A stretch of 35,750 nucleotides of DNA from Mageeibacillus sp. UBA4314 (GCA_002394605.1 DGUI01000030.1:1-35750); one strand, 5' to 3'; positions 7,685 to 15,536 are shown, numbered from the stretch's first letter. Notes: generated from the sequence alone by a model not told the origin. Translations and numbers: made by a program.

Positions 7685-8338
7685 ATGCGTTTGATAATTC
7701 TGGGTGCACCCGGTTCAGGCAAGGGAACATCAGCAGTAGTTCTCAAGGAGAAGTACGATCTGGCTCATATCTCAACAGGAGATATCTTCAGGAGCAACAT
7801 CAAGAGCGGAACGCCTCTGGGACTTGAGGCTAAGTCATATATCGATAAGGGTCAGCTTGTACCCGATTCGATCACTATCGGAATGGTAGAGGGCAGACTT
7901 GCCGAGGACGACTGCAAAAAGGGATATATCCTCGACGGATTCCCCAGGACGATCGCCCAGGCTGAAGCTCTTGACGAGATGCTTGCAAAGAAGGGTGAGA
8001 AGATCGATGCAGTCATCTCCATCGTTGTTGATGATGAGATCATCAAGGACCGTGTAACTTCAAGAAGAGTATGTGAGAAGTGCGGTGCAAGCTACAATGT
8101 AAAGTACAAACCTGCCAAGGTTGACGGTGTATGTGATCTTTGCGGCGGCAATGTCGTCCAGCGTGCTGACGATAACGAGGAGACAGTTGCTGCAAGGCTC
8201 ATTACTTACTATGAGAATACAAAGCCCCTTATCGATTTCTATAATGCAAAGGGACTGATAATCGAAGGAGATAATAATGTTGATTCAGAGAGCTGCATCA
8301 AGTCGATCGAAGACGGACTCGATGCTCTCGGAGTATAA
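7685..8338 (+). CDS. adk: Adenylate kinase, zinc-binding lid
   Basis: This cytoplasmic enzyme interconverts ATP + AMP and 2 ADP. The 217-residue long-form product has the P-loop GAPGSGKGT at residues 7-15, the AMP-binding STGDIFR and GFPRT motifs, and a lid domain at about residues 130-155 with CEKC and CDLC, the four-cysteine zinc site of Gram-positive enzymes. The C-terminal RLITYYENTKPLIDFY is typical. It lies 18 bases after the second secY with a GGAGG site, in the standard secY-adk-map-infA order. Confidence 0.97.
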   Translation: MRLIILGAPGSGKGTSAVVLKEKYDLAHISTGDIFRSNIKSGTPLGLEAKSYIDKGQLVPDSITIGMVEGRLAEDDCKKGYILDGFPRTIAQAEALDEMLAKKGEKIDAVISIVVDDEIIKDRVTSRRVCEKCGASYNVKYKPAKVDGVCDLCGGNVVQRADDNEETVAARLITYYENTKPLIDFYNAKGLIIEGDNNVDSESCIKSIEDGLDALGV

Positions 8339-8364
8339 ACAGCGGTATTAGAAAGGTTATTTCG

Positions 8365-9129
8365 ATGGTTGAGATTTTGACAGCAGAAGAATTCGAGATG
8401 ATGAAGGCATCAGGGAAGATCCTTCAGGAAGTCTTTAAAACTCTTGAGAAGTCGATCAAGCCGGGAATGAGCACATATGATGTGGACAAGATCGTTCACG
8501 ATATAATTACGGGTCATGGTGCCGTTCCCTCATTCCTTAACTACGGCAATCCGCCTTTCCCCGGATCGATCTGCGCGTCCGTGAATGAAGAAGTCGTTCA
8601 CGGCATACCTTCGCACAAGAGGATCCTGAAGGACGGTGACATCATCTCAGTCGACGTCGGTGCGATACTTAACGGTTATCATTCCGATGCGTGCAGGACT
8701 TACCTGGTCGGCGACGTAAAGCAGGAAGTGAAGGATCTTGTTGAGAGAACAAAGCAGTCTTTCTTCGAAGGCCTCAAGTATGCAAAAGCGGGAATGAGGA
8801 CAGGGGATATCGGTCACGCTGTCCAGGAATACTGTGAAGGATTCGGATACGGCGTAGTAAGGGAACTTACAGGACACGGCATCGGAACTTCGCTCCATCA
8901 GGACCCGGAAGTCCTTAACTATGGCAAGGCAGGTCACGGCTATAAGCTTAAGGCCGGAATGGCGATCTGCATCGAACCGATGATCACATTAGGGAAAAGA
9001 TACATTGAGCAACTTAGTGACGGCTGGACAATCGTTACACGTGACGGACTTCCTGCTGCTCATTATGAAAATACAATACTTATTACAGAAGACGGACCTG
9101 TCATGACAACTTTTGAGGAGGATGTTTAA
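8365..9129 (+). CDS. map: Methionine aminopeptidase, type I
   Basis: This enzyme removes the N-terminal methionine from nascent proteins, an essential co-translational step. The 254-residue product carries all five metal ligands of the family: Asp97 (VDVGA), Asp108 (HSDACR), His171 (TGHGIG), Glu204 (IEPM) and Glu235 (YENT), at the same numbers as in the E. coli enzyme. The catalytic histidine region is seen at VNEEVVHGIPS. There is no N-terminal zinc-finger extension. The stop codon shares a base with the infA start, giving coupled translation. Confidence 0.97.
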   Translation: MVEILTAEEFEMMKASGKILQEVFKTLEKSIKPGMSTYDVDKIVHDIITGHGAVPSFLNYGNPPFPGSICASVNEEVVHGIPSHKRILKDGDIISVDVGAILNGYHSDACRTYLVGDVKQEVKDLVERTKQSFFEGLKYAKAGMRTGDIGHAVQEYCEGFGYGVVRELTGHGIGTSLHQDPEVLNYGKAGHGYKLKAGMAICIEPMITLGKRYIEQLSDGWTIVTRDGLPAAHYENTILITEDGPVMTTFEEDV

Positions 9130-9356
9130 TGTCAAAAGAGGATGTAATCGAAGTTGAAGGAATCGTAGACGAAGCATTGCCTAATGCTACATTTAAGGTA
9201 AAGCTTGACAGCGGACACATCGTCCTTGCACACCTGTCGGGGAAGCTTCGCCAGAACTACATCAAGATCTTGCCCGGTGATAAGGTAACCATGGAACTGT
9301 CACCCTATGATCTGTCCAGGGGAAGGATCACCTGGAGAGGTGAGAAGAAGAGATAA
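9129..9356 (+). CDS. infA: Translation initiation factor IF-1
   Basis: IF-1 is an OB-fold protein that binds the ribosomal A site during initiation. The 75-residue product begins MSKEDVIEVEGIVDEALPN and has the conserved VKLDSGHIVLAHLSGKLR, ILPGDKVTMELSPYDLSRGR and ITWR segments. The ATG overlaps the TAA of map (TAATG). It is the last gene of the secY2-adk-map-infA group. The next gene, rpmJ, has its own promoter. Confidence 0.97.
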   Translation: MSKEDVIEVEGIVDEALPNATFKVKLDSGHIVLAHLSGKLRQNYIKILPGDKVTMELSPYDLSRGRITWRGEKKR

Positions 9357-9424
9357 TAAGACTTCACTTTGAGCATACCCTGTTGCACATGACGGGGAGA
9401 CTTAGGACACAGCCCAAAAAGTTC

Positions 9425-9452
9425 TTGCACTCTCGGAAAAATCTGTTAGAAT
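9425..9452 (+). promoter_or_regulatory. Promoter of the rpmJ/alpha operon
   Basis: TTGCAC (9425-9430) and TAGAAT (9447-9452) are separated by 16 bases, a good sigma-A type promoter. Expected transcription start is about 9459, giving a 75-base leader before rpmJ. Promoters at this position would serve rpmJ, rpsM, rpsK, rpsD, rpoA and rplQ. Confidence 0.75.
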
Positions 9453-9461
9453 AGTATAGCA

Positions 9462-9485
9462 TGCGCTCAAAAGCGCAAGTTTTTG
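9462..9485 (+). promoter_or_regulatory. Hairpin with T-run at the 5' end of the alpha-operon transcript
   Basis: TGCGCT (9462-9467) and AGCGCA (9472-9477) form a perfect 6-bp stem with a CAAA loop, followed by AGTTTTTG. It starts about three bases after the predicted transcription start. It could stabilise the 5' end or act as an early attenuator; the short stem makes it a weak terminator. Confidence 0.5.
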
Positions 9486-9533
9486 TTGAGCAAAAAAGAC
9501 AGCAAAAATAAATTGTCAGGAGGATTACGGACA

Positions 9534-9647
9534 ATGAAGGTTAGACCGTCAGTTAAGCCGATGTGCGAGAAGTGCAAGGTCATTCGTCGTAACGGCAAGG
9601 TAATGGTCATCTGTTCAGACCCTAAGCACAAGCAGAAGCAGGGTTGA
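9534..9647 (+). CDS. rpmJ: 50S ribosomal protein L36, zinc-binding type
   Basis: L36 is the smallest large-subunit protein. The 37-residue product begins MKVRPSVKPMCEKC and ends with CSDPKHKQKQG. It keeps the zinc-ribbon ligands: two cysteines in CEKC, one in ICSDP, and the histidine of KHKQ. A CAGGAGG site (9517-9523) precedes the ATG. It lies between infA and rpsM, the standard position in Bacillota. The 220 bases that follow contain no gene but are structured. Confidence 0.96.
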   Translation: MKVRPSVKPMCEKCKVIRRNGKVMVICSDPKHKQKQG

Positions 9648-9867
9648 TGCAGAGAGAACTAATCGACTGATGCTGCAGATTTAGCCCTGCGGGATCAGAG
9701 TGGCACTGCTTCGCCACGAATTTGGTTATTTGCAGACAAAAAACGGATATTGAATATTACACGTAAATGTAGGGGCGGCTGCTCCTTCCTAACAGAAAGA
9801 GTTCCTTACGCCGCGTGTTGTATATATAGATCCAAACAAAATTACTCGATTTTATGGAGGTAACAAA
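9648..9867 (+). ncRNA. Structured leader between rpmJ and rpsM (candidate ribosomal-protein leader)
   Basis: This 220-base gap has no coding sequence but can form three separate hairpins. First, CTGAT (9667-9671) pairs with ATCAG (9694-9698), and after one G-G mismatch CTGCAG (9673-9678) pairs with CTGCGG (9687-9692), leaving an 8-base loop. Second, GTGGC (9700-9704) pairs with GCCAC (9713-9717). Third, ACACG (9759-9763) pairs with CGTGT (9814-9818), enclosing GCGGC/GCCGC (9775-9779 and 9810-9814). The Shine-Dalgarno region of rpsM follows about 40 bases later. A role in autoregulation of the alpha operon is inference; no known leader family was recognised. Confidence 0.5.
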
Positions 9868-10236
9868 ATGGCTCGTATAGCCGGTGTTGATTTGCCGAAT
9901 GACAAGAGAGTTGAGATTGCTCTTACCTACATTTACGGCATTGGCAGAACAAGCGCTTCCGACATCATCAGAGAGACAGGTATCAATCCTGATACACGTG
10001 TTAAGGATCTCTCAGAGGACGAAGTTGCAAAGATCCGTGACAGGATCGAGAATCATTACACAGTAGAAGGTGACCTTAAGAGAGAGGTAGCCTTGAACAT
10101 CAAGCGTCTTACAGAGATCGGCTGCTACCGTGGCCGCCGTCACAGAATGGGACTTCCCGTAAGAGGCCAGCGCACAAAGACAAACGCTCGTACCCGTAAG
10201 GGACCTAAGCGTACTGTTGCAGGCAAGAAGAAGTAA
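9868..10236 (+). CDS. rpsM: 30S ribosomal protein S13
   Basis: S13 lies in the small-subunit head and contacts the P-site tRNA and L5. The 122-residue product has MARIAGVDLPNDKRVEIALT at the start, a helix-two-turn-helix with YIYGIGRTSA, and the basic C terminus GLPVRGQRTKTNARTRKGP. Length is normal. A TGGAGG site precedes the ATG. It is the first gene after the structured leader, as expected if that leader regulates the operon. Confidence 0.97.
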   Translation: MARIAGVDLPNDKRVEIALTYIYGIGRTSASDIIRETGINPDTRVKDLSEDEVAKIRDRIENHYTVEGDLKREVALNIKRLTEIGCYRGRRHRMGLPVRGQRTKTNARTRKGPKRTVAGKKK

Positions 10237-10252
10237 GGGGAGGACATTATAA

Positions 10253-10654
10253 ATGGCAAAAGCAGCTAAGAAAACAGCAGTAAGACCTAAGAGACGTGAG
10301 CGTAAGAACGTTGTCGACGGTCAGGCTCATATTCATGCAACATTTAATAATACGATCGTTACTATTACTGATAAAGCAGGAAATGCTATTTCCTGGGCAT
10401 CTGCAGGTGAGATGGGCATGAAGGGTTCTCGTAAGGGAACAGCTTATGCAGCTCAGATCGCATCTGAAGAGGCAGGAAAGAAGGCAGTAGATCACGGCAT
10501 GAAGACTGTTGAGGTTTTTGTTAAGGGTCCCGGTTCCGGACGTGAGTCTGCGATCAGAGCACTCGCAACAGTAGGTCTTCAGGTCACGATGATCAAGGAC
10601 GTTACACCCGTTCCTCACAACGGTTGCCGTCCTCCTAAGCGCCGCAGAGTATAA
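10253..10654 (+). CDS. rpsK: 30S ribosomal protein S11
   Basis: S11 forms the platform of the small subunit near the mRNA exit. The 133-residue product has the conserved HIHATFNNTIVTITDKAGN and GMKGSRKGTAYAAQ segments, VFVKGPGSGRESAIRAL, and the C-terminal signature DVTPVPHNGCRPPKRRRV. Length is normal. It lies 16 bases after rpsM with a GGGGAGG site. Confidence 0.97.
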   Translation: MAKAAKKTAVRPKRRERKNVVDGQAHIHATFNNTIVTITDKAGNAISWASAGEMGMKGSRKGTAYAAQIASEEAGKKAVDHGMKTVEVFVKGPGSGRESAIRALATVGLQVTMIKDVTPVPHNGCRPPKRRRV

Positions 10655-10704
10655 GTATTTGCAGTAGCGGTTTTATCAGAAAATAGAAAAGAGGTTATAA
10701 AGCA

Positions 10705-11301
10705 ATGGCTAGAGATATGACACCTGTCCTTAAGAAATGCAGAGCTCTTGACATCGAGCCGGCTTTCTTGGGACTTGAGAAGAGAAAGTCCATAAGACAT
10801 GGAAAGATGACCCGTAAGCAGAGCGAGTACGGCATGCAGCTTAAGGAAAAGCAGAAGGCAAAGTTTATTTACGGTGTGCTTGAGAAGCCCTTCAGAAACT
10901 ATTTCGAGAAGGCTCAGAAGCTCAAGTACGGCACAACCGGTGAGAATCTTATGATCCTCCTCGAGATGAGACTTGATAACGTCATCTTCAGAATGGGTCT
11001 TGCAAGAACAAGAGATGAGGCAAGACAGATCGTAAGCCACAGGAATGTTAAGGTTAACGGCAAGACCGTTAATATCCCTTCATACTGTGTAAAGGTAGGC
11101 GACGAGATCGGTATCAAGGAGAACTCCACAGACTCCCAGAGATATAAGGATATCATTGCAGTTACCGAGAGCAGAATTGTTCCCGAGTGGGTTGAATCCA
11201 ACAAAGAGAAGCTTGCAGGCAAGGTCGTAGCTGTTCCGAGAAGAGATCAGATCGACGTACCTGTTAACGAAGTGGCAATCGTCGAGTTGTATTCCAAGTA
11301 A
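10705..11301 (+). CDS. rpsD: 30S ribosomal protein S4, zinc-free type
   Basis: S4 is a primary 16S rRNA-binding protein and assembly initiator. The 198-residue product has an N-terminal domain starting MARDMTPVLKKCRALDIEP that lacks the multiple-cysteine zinc site, so it is the C-minus form. The S4 RNA-binding domain (LEMRLDNVIFRMGLARTRDE, then ARQIVSHRNVKVNG) is at about residues 90-120. It sits in the alpha operon between rpsK and rpoA. The GAGG site upstream is weaker than those of its neighbours. Confidence 0.97.
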   Translation: MARDMTPVLKKCRALDIEPAFLGLEKRKSIRHGKMTRKQSEYGMQLKEKQKAKFIYGVLEKPFRNYFEKAQKLKYGTTGENLMILLEMRLDNVIFRMGLARTRDEARQIVSHRNVKVNGKTVNIPSYCVKVGDEIGIKENSTDSQRYKDIIAVTESRIVPEWVESNKEKLAGKVVAVPRRDQIDVPVNEVAIVELYSK

Positions 11302-11357
11302 TACGCCGCAATGACAAAAGAGCCTGTTCGCAGGCATAGACTTTAGGAGGAGAAGAA

Positions 11358-12308
11358 ATGATGGAAATAAGCCAGCCGACCATTAGATGCGTAGAAACAA
11401 GCGAAGATAATACCTACGGCAAGTATGTCATTGCTCCGTTGGAGCGTGGTTATGGCACTACTCTCGGTAATTCACTGCGCAGAGTTTTGTTATCATCTCT
11501 TACTGGTGCGGCAGTTACATCAATTAAGGTTGACGGTATCAGCCACGAGTTTTCCACAGTTCCCGGCATTATCGAGGATATGACTGAAGTCATCCTCAAT
11601 ATCAAGGGGATCAGAGCAAAGATCCACACAGATTCCAAGATCGTCAACATCAGTGTTGCAAAGGGCAGGAAGGGCGAACTTACTGCAGGTGACATCGTTC
11701 ACGGACCTGATGTAGAGATCATGAATCCCGATCATGTCATCGCTCATCTCAATGGCGAAGCTGAGGTATATATGGAATTCACTATCGCTGCAGGCCGCGG
11801 CTACAACACTGCTGAGCAGAACAAGCCCGACAAGCAGATCATCGGTATCATCCCGATCGATTCCATCTTCACACCGATCAAGAAGGCTAACTACAAGGTT
11901 GAGAATACCCGTGTAGGCGAGCGTACAGACTATGACAGCCTCACATTGGAGGTCTGGACAGACGGTACGATCGAAGTTGATGAGGCTCTGTCCTCAGCAG
12001 CTACATGCCTTATCGACCATCTCCGTTTCTTCACTGAACTCGCAGAGACAGATACGACTATCAGTTTCAAGAGCGTTGAGGAGATCGGCGAGAAGGATAC
12101 AAAGCTTACGATCGCTATCGAAGAGCTTGATTTCTCAGTTCGTACATACAACTGCCTCAAGAGAGCAGCTATCAACACGATCGCTGACCTTGTAGCACGT
12201 ACCGAAGATGAGATGATAAAGGTAAGGAATCTTGGTAAGAAGTCTCTTGACGAAGTCAAAGAGAAGCTTGCAGAGATGGAACTTCACCTCAAAGACAAAG
12301 AAGACTAA
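11358..12308 (+). CDS. rpoA: DNA-directed RNA polymerase alpha subunit
   Basis: The alpha subunit nucleates RNA polymerase assembly and binds UP elements and activators. The 316-residue product has the N-terminal dimerisation domain (PLERGYGTTLGNSLRRVLLSS at about residues 28-48) and the C-terminal helix-hairpin-helix domain (LDFSVRTYNCLKRAAINTI and VRNLGKKSLDEVKEKL, about residues 255-305). Two ATGs in a row open the frame; the first is 7 bases after AGGAGG and was chosen, the second is one codon on. Confidence 0.97.
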   Translation: MMEISQPTIRCVETSEDNTYGKYVIAPLERGYGTTLGNSLRRVLLSSLTGAAVTSIKVDGISHEFSTVPGIIEDMTEVILNIKGIRAKIHTDSKIVNISVAKGRKGELTAGDIVHGPDVEIMNPDHVIAHLNGEAEVYMEFTIAAGRGYNTAEQNKPDKQIIGIIPIDSIFTPIKKANYKVENTRVGERTDYDSLTLEVWTDGTIEVDEALSSAATCLIDHLRFFTELAETDTTISFKSVEEIGEKDTKLTIAIEELDFSVRTYNCLKRAAINTIADLVARTEDEMIKVRNLGKKSLDEVKEKLAEMELHLKDKED

Positions 12309-12333
12309 CTTACTTTACTAGGAGGAAAATAAG

Positions 12334-12855
12334 ATGCCTAACAGAAAAATGGGCCGCGCATCTGATCAGCGCACTGCAATGCTGAGGAACATGGTTACAG
12401 CTTTCGTTATCAACGAGAAGCTCGAGACCACAACAGCACGCGCTAAAGAGGTAAGTGCTATCGTTGAGAAGCTCATTACCGCAGCGGTTAGAGAGAAAGA
12501 TAATTTTACAACAAAGGAAGTCACAGTATCTTCCGCAAAGCTTGATGGTAAGGGCAAGAAGGTTCTTACAACAAAGACATCAAAGAGTGGCAAGAAGTAC
12601 GATGTTGTTGATCGTGAGATCAAGACAAAGACTGTTACAGTTGATGCTCCTTCAAGACTTGCAGCAAGAAGAGATGCTATGTACTGGCTCCACAAGAGCC
12701 ACAACGACGAGGGTGCTGCTGTAAATCCTGTCAACAAGCTCTATGATGAGCTCGCTCAGCGTTATGCCGGCAGGAACGGCGGTTACACAAGAGTCATCAA
12801 GATCGGTGCCAGAAAAGGTGACGGATCTGAGATGGCTATCCTTGAATTCGTCTGA
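12334..12855 (+). CDS. rplQ: 50S ribosomal protein L17 with basic insertion
   Basis: L17 lies at the base of the large subunit near the tunnel exit. The N-terminal part (MPNRKMGRASDQRTAMLRNM, INEKLETTTARAKEV) and the C-terminal part (LYDELAQRYAGRNGGYTR, KGDGSEMAILEFV) are typical. At 173 residues it is about 45-50 longer than the usual 115-130. The extra part is a lysine- and threonine-rich segment at about residues 56-104, inserted between EKLIT and the ARRDAMYWL helix. Codon use does not look foreign and the frame is intact. It is the last alpha-operon gene, followed by a strong terminator. Confidence 0.96.
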   Translation: MPNRKMGRASDQRTAMLRNMVTAFVINEKLETTTARAKEVSAIVEKLITAAVREKDNFTTKEVTVSSAKLDGKGKKVLTTKTSKSGKKYDVVDREIKTKTVTVDAPSRLAARRDAMYWLHKSHNDEGAAVNPVNKLYDELAQRYAGRNGGYTRVIKIGARKGDGSEMAILEFV

Positions 12856-12877
12856 TCTGATTCAATTGTAAATTAAT

Positions 12878-12913
12878 ACGAGGGGAGTGTTTACAATTCC
12901 CCTCGTTTTTTTT
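12878..12913 (+). terminator. Rho-independent terminator of the alpha operon
   Basis: ACGAGGGGA (12878-12886) pairs with TCCCCTCGT (12898-12906). The stem can extend by two more pairs into the loop, and eight T residues follow (12906-12913). The loop and T-run also carry the promoter elements for the next gene. Confidence 0.93.
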
Positions 12914-12918
12914 ATACT
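12890..12918 (+). promoter_or_regulatory. Promoter embedded in the alpha-operon terminator
   Basis: TTTACA (12890-12895) lies in the loop of the terminator and TATACT (12913-12918) begins at the last T of its T-run. The spacing is 17 bases. The expected start of transcription, about 7-8 bases past the -10, falls at 12925-12926, the first base of the ecfA ATG. No ribosome binding site lies between. Confidence 0.6.
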
Positions 12919-12925
12919 TTGGCTT

Positions 12926-14734
12926 ATGCAAGACGAAGAATCGAATAAGATCAGGATCAACAACGTATCGTTTTCCTATAATGCAGACGATCCGGCAGGT
13001 AAGGAAGAACCTGCATTAAGGAATGTTACGATGGAGTTTGACAGAGGTTCATATGTAGCGATCCTTGGTGCCAACGGATCGGGCAAGTCGACTCTGGCAA
13101 AGCTTATCGATGTCCTTGAGATCCCATCAAGAGGCAGTATCGCCGTGTTCGGTTACGACACGACCGACAGCAAGTTTTTCTGGGAGATTCGCCAGAACTG
13201 CTCGCTCGTCTTTCAGAATCCCGATAACCAGATAGTAGGAACGACAGTCGAAGAAGACGTTGCTTTCGGGCCGGAGAATCTCGGAATCCCGAATCCGGAA
13301 CTCCGTCAGCGGGTTGATGATGCTCTTAAGGCGACCGGGCTTTACGGATCACGCCATAAGCAACCGTCCCAGATGTCAGGTGGCCAGAAACAGAAACTTG
13401 CCATAGCAGGTGCCCTGGCAATGGATCCGCAGATCCTTATCCTTGACGAGTCTACCGCAATGCTCGATCCGGTCAGCAGGAATGACTTTATCGATCTGGT
13501 GGAGAACATGCGTAAGCAGAGGGATCTTACCCTGATCACCATCACCCATGACATGGATGAGGCGGCAAGATGCGGGAAGATCTTCGTCATGAAGGACGGG
13601 AAGGTGTATGCATCTGGTACGCCTGATGAAGTGTTCAGGAAAGACAGCATAATAACAGAAGCAGGGCTCGACAGGCCGGTCCCGTATAAGTATCTGACAT
13701 GTGTTTCAGAACTGACCGGAAACACCATCCCTGAAGATACCGATATCAATATTGAAGATAATGCGGCCCGCATCGCCGCAGGGATGATCGCGGACTGCAA
13801 AAGAGTGATCAGGCCGGATGATGATGCCGGAAAAGGTCAGGATGCTTCCGCTAGGACGATCATGACGATCAGGGATCTGTCCTTCTCATATTCAGAATCG
13901 AAATTCAGGCTTAACGATGTCAACCTTGATATCAGGGAATCGGAGATCCTTGCGATAGTCGGACAGAGCGGATGCGGCAAGACGACTCTGATCTCACACA
14001 TGAACGCGCTTATCACCCCGCAGCACGGCGAGGTGCTGATAAACAGCAGTGAAGGTACTCTAAACACTGCCGTCAAGTCGGATATCAGGAAGATCAGGAG
14101 CAAAGTAGGACTGGTATTCCAGTATCCGGAGTACCAGCTCTTCGAAGAGACGGTCTATAAGGATATCGAGTACGGGCTTAAGAAAGCGGGCGTTCCCGAA
14201 GAGGAACGGGAGTCAAGGATAAAGGAGGCATTAAGTCTTGTGGGACTTGATGAGTCCGTACTGGAGAAGAGTCCTTTCGATCTGTCCGGCGGCCAGAAGA
14301 GAAGGGTTGCAATAGCAGGCGTACTCGTAATGAAGCCTGAGATCCTTGTCCTTGACGAGCCTGCATCAGGTCTTGATCCGATCGGAAGACATGATATGTT
14401 CAGGACGATAAGCAGGTTCCGCGATAACGGGACGTCGATCGTGATAGTTACTCATAATATGGATGAAGCGGCTCTTAATGCCGACAGGATATGCTGCATC
14501 GGCAACGGAGAGGTATTATCTGTTACCACCCCTGAAGAGATGTTTGCAGATCCCGGCAACTGCAGGAAGATGGGTATCGATATACCAAGGCTGACATCAT
14601 TTTCAAATAAGGTCAGGGATATCCTTATCAAGGATCATCCGGGCGTAAGGTTCGGCGGGCCGCACTTTGACATCAGGAAGGAAGTACTGTCCATACTGAC
14701 GGCTCTTCAGGAAGGCGGCAGTCATGTTAAATGA
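12926..14734 (+). CDS. ecfA: Fused energy-coupling factor transporter ATPase (EcfA1-EcfA2)
   Basis: This protein is two ABC ATPase subunits joined in one chain; it would power ECF-type vitamin and metal import with EcfT and exchangeable S components. Starting at ATG 12926 the product has 602 residues. Domain 1 has Walker A GANGSGKST (about 48-56), signature SGGQKQ (about 150) and Walker B ILILDEST (about 171-178). A linker of about 40 residues follows. Domain 2 has Walker A GQSGCGKTT (about 346-354), signature LSGGQKRR and Walker B ILVLDEP. The first half resembles EcfA1 (CbiO1) and the second EcfA2. These are normally separate genes after rplQ. An upstream GTG at 12887 would translate terminator sequence and is unlikely. 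The 3' end overlaps ecfT by 11 bases. Confidence 0.92.
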   Translation: MQDEESNKIRINNVSFSYNADDPAGKEEPALRNVTMEFDRGSYVAILGANGSGKSTLAKLIDVLEIPSRGSIAVFGYDTTDSKFFWEIRQNCSLVFQNPDNQIVGTTVEEDVAFGPENLGIPNPELRQRVDDALKATGLYGSRHKQPSQMSGGQKQKLAIAGALAMDPQILILDESTAMLDPVSRNDFIDLVENMRKQRDLTLITITHDMDEAARCGKIFVMKDGKVYASGTPDEVFRKDSIITEAGLDRPVPYKYLTCVSELTGNTIPEDTDINIEDNAARIAAGMIADCKRVIRPDDDAGKGQDASARTIMTIRDLSFSYSESKFRLNDVNLDIRESEILAIVGQSGCGKTTLISHMNALITPQHGEVLINSSEGTLNTAVKSDIRKIRSKVGLVFQYPEYQLFEETVYKDIEYGLKKAGVPEEERESRIKEALSLVGLDESVLEKSPFDLSGGQKRRVAIAGVLVMKPEILVLDEPASGLDPIGRHDMFRTISRFRDNGTSIVIVTHNMDEAALNADRICCIGNGEVLSVTTPEEMFADPGNCRKMGIDIPRLTSFSNKVRDILIKDHPGVRFGGPHFDIRKEVLSILTALQEGGSHVK

Positions 14735-15533
14735 CATAAGCCTCGGGAAATATTATGAGACCGGATCCCTCTTTCACCGCAGCGATCCCAGGATGAAGAT
14801 ACTGATGTATTTCATTTATCTTGTTACTGTATTTTTGATACGGTCATCCGGTGCGATCGCGCTCCTCGGGATAGTTACGGCAGTGATCGCCCTGATCAGC
14901 AAAGTCCCGCTTAAGGCTCTGAGGACTACGGTTGTGCCGGTCCTTCCTTTCGTGCTGTTCATATTTGTCATCAACATGTTCACGATAAAGACAGGAAAGA
15001 CCCTCTGGGAATGGACGATATTTACGATCACGGACGAGGGAATAGGAAAGGCGGCAGTAATGTCCGTAAGGCTCTTATTCCTAATACTCCTTACGAGTCT
15101 TCTTCTGACTCTCACGACCACCCCTCTCAAGATCGCGGACGCACTCGAAAGCCTGTTCTCACCGCTTAAGGTGATCAGGGTCCCCGTCCACGAAATGGCG
15201 ATGATGATGTCCATCGCGCTCCGATTTATCCCGACACTGACAGATGAGACCAACAAGATAATGAAAGCCCAGGTAAGCCGCGGAGCCGACTATGATACAG
15301 GAACGGTGATAAACAGGATGCGCGGATACATAACAGTCATAATACCGCTGTTCGTATCGAGCTTTAAACGTGCCGACGAACTTGCCACGGCAATGGATGC
15401 GAGATGTTACCGGGGAGGTGACGGAAGGACAAAGCTTAATCCCTTGAGACTTAAGGGTTCTGATGTCATCACCGGTCTGATACTGGTCACGGCAGCAGCG
15501 GGGATAATCCTTCTTGACCGTATATTGCGATAG
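14724..15533 (+). CDS. ecfT: Energy-coupling factor transporter transmembrane protein EcfT
   Basis: EcfT is the membrane scaffold that links the two ATPase domains to a substrate-binding S component. The 269-residue product has several membrane segments in the first 120 residues and one at the C terminus. It carries the two coupling-helix motifs that contact the ATPases: SRGAD at about residues 184-188 and DARCY at about 225-229, where the third residue is usually glycine (ARG). The start overlaps ecfA. No S-component gene is adjacent, so this is a shared (group II) module that serves substrate-binding subunits encoded elsewhere. Confidence 0.94.
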   Translation: MLNDISLGKYYETGSLFHRSDPRMKILMYFIYLVTVFLIRSSGAIALLGIVTAVIALISKVPLKALRTTVVPVLPFVLFIFVINMFTIKTGKTLWEWTIFTITDEGIGKAAVMSVRLLFLILLTSLLLTLTTTPLKIADALESLFSPLKVIRVPVHEMAMMMSIALRFIPTLTDETNKIMKAQVSRGADYDTGTVINRMRGYITVIIPLFVSSFKRADELATAMDARCYRGGDGRTKLNPLRLKGSDVITGLILVTAAAGIILLDRILR

Positions 15534-15536
15534 TTA

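Noticed and set aside
9378..9397. Hairpin CCCTGT/ACGGGG after infA as a terminator
   Set aside because: The 6-bp stem has a G-U pair and no T-run follows, so it does not meet the pattern for an intrinsic terminator.
12887..12925. GTG start at 12887 giving the ECF ATPase a hydrophobic N-terminal extension
   Set aside because: These 13 codons are the loop, right arm and T-run of the alpha-operon terminator; the purine-rich site would touch the start codon. The apparent hydrophobic stretch is a by-product of the T-run.
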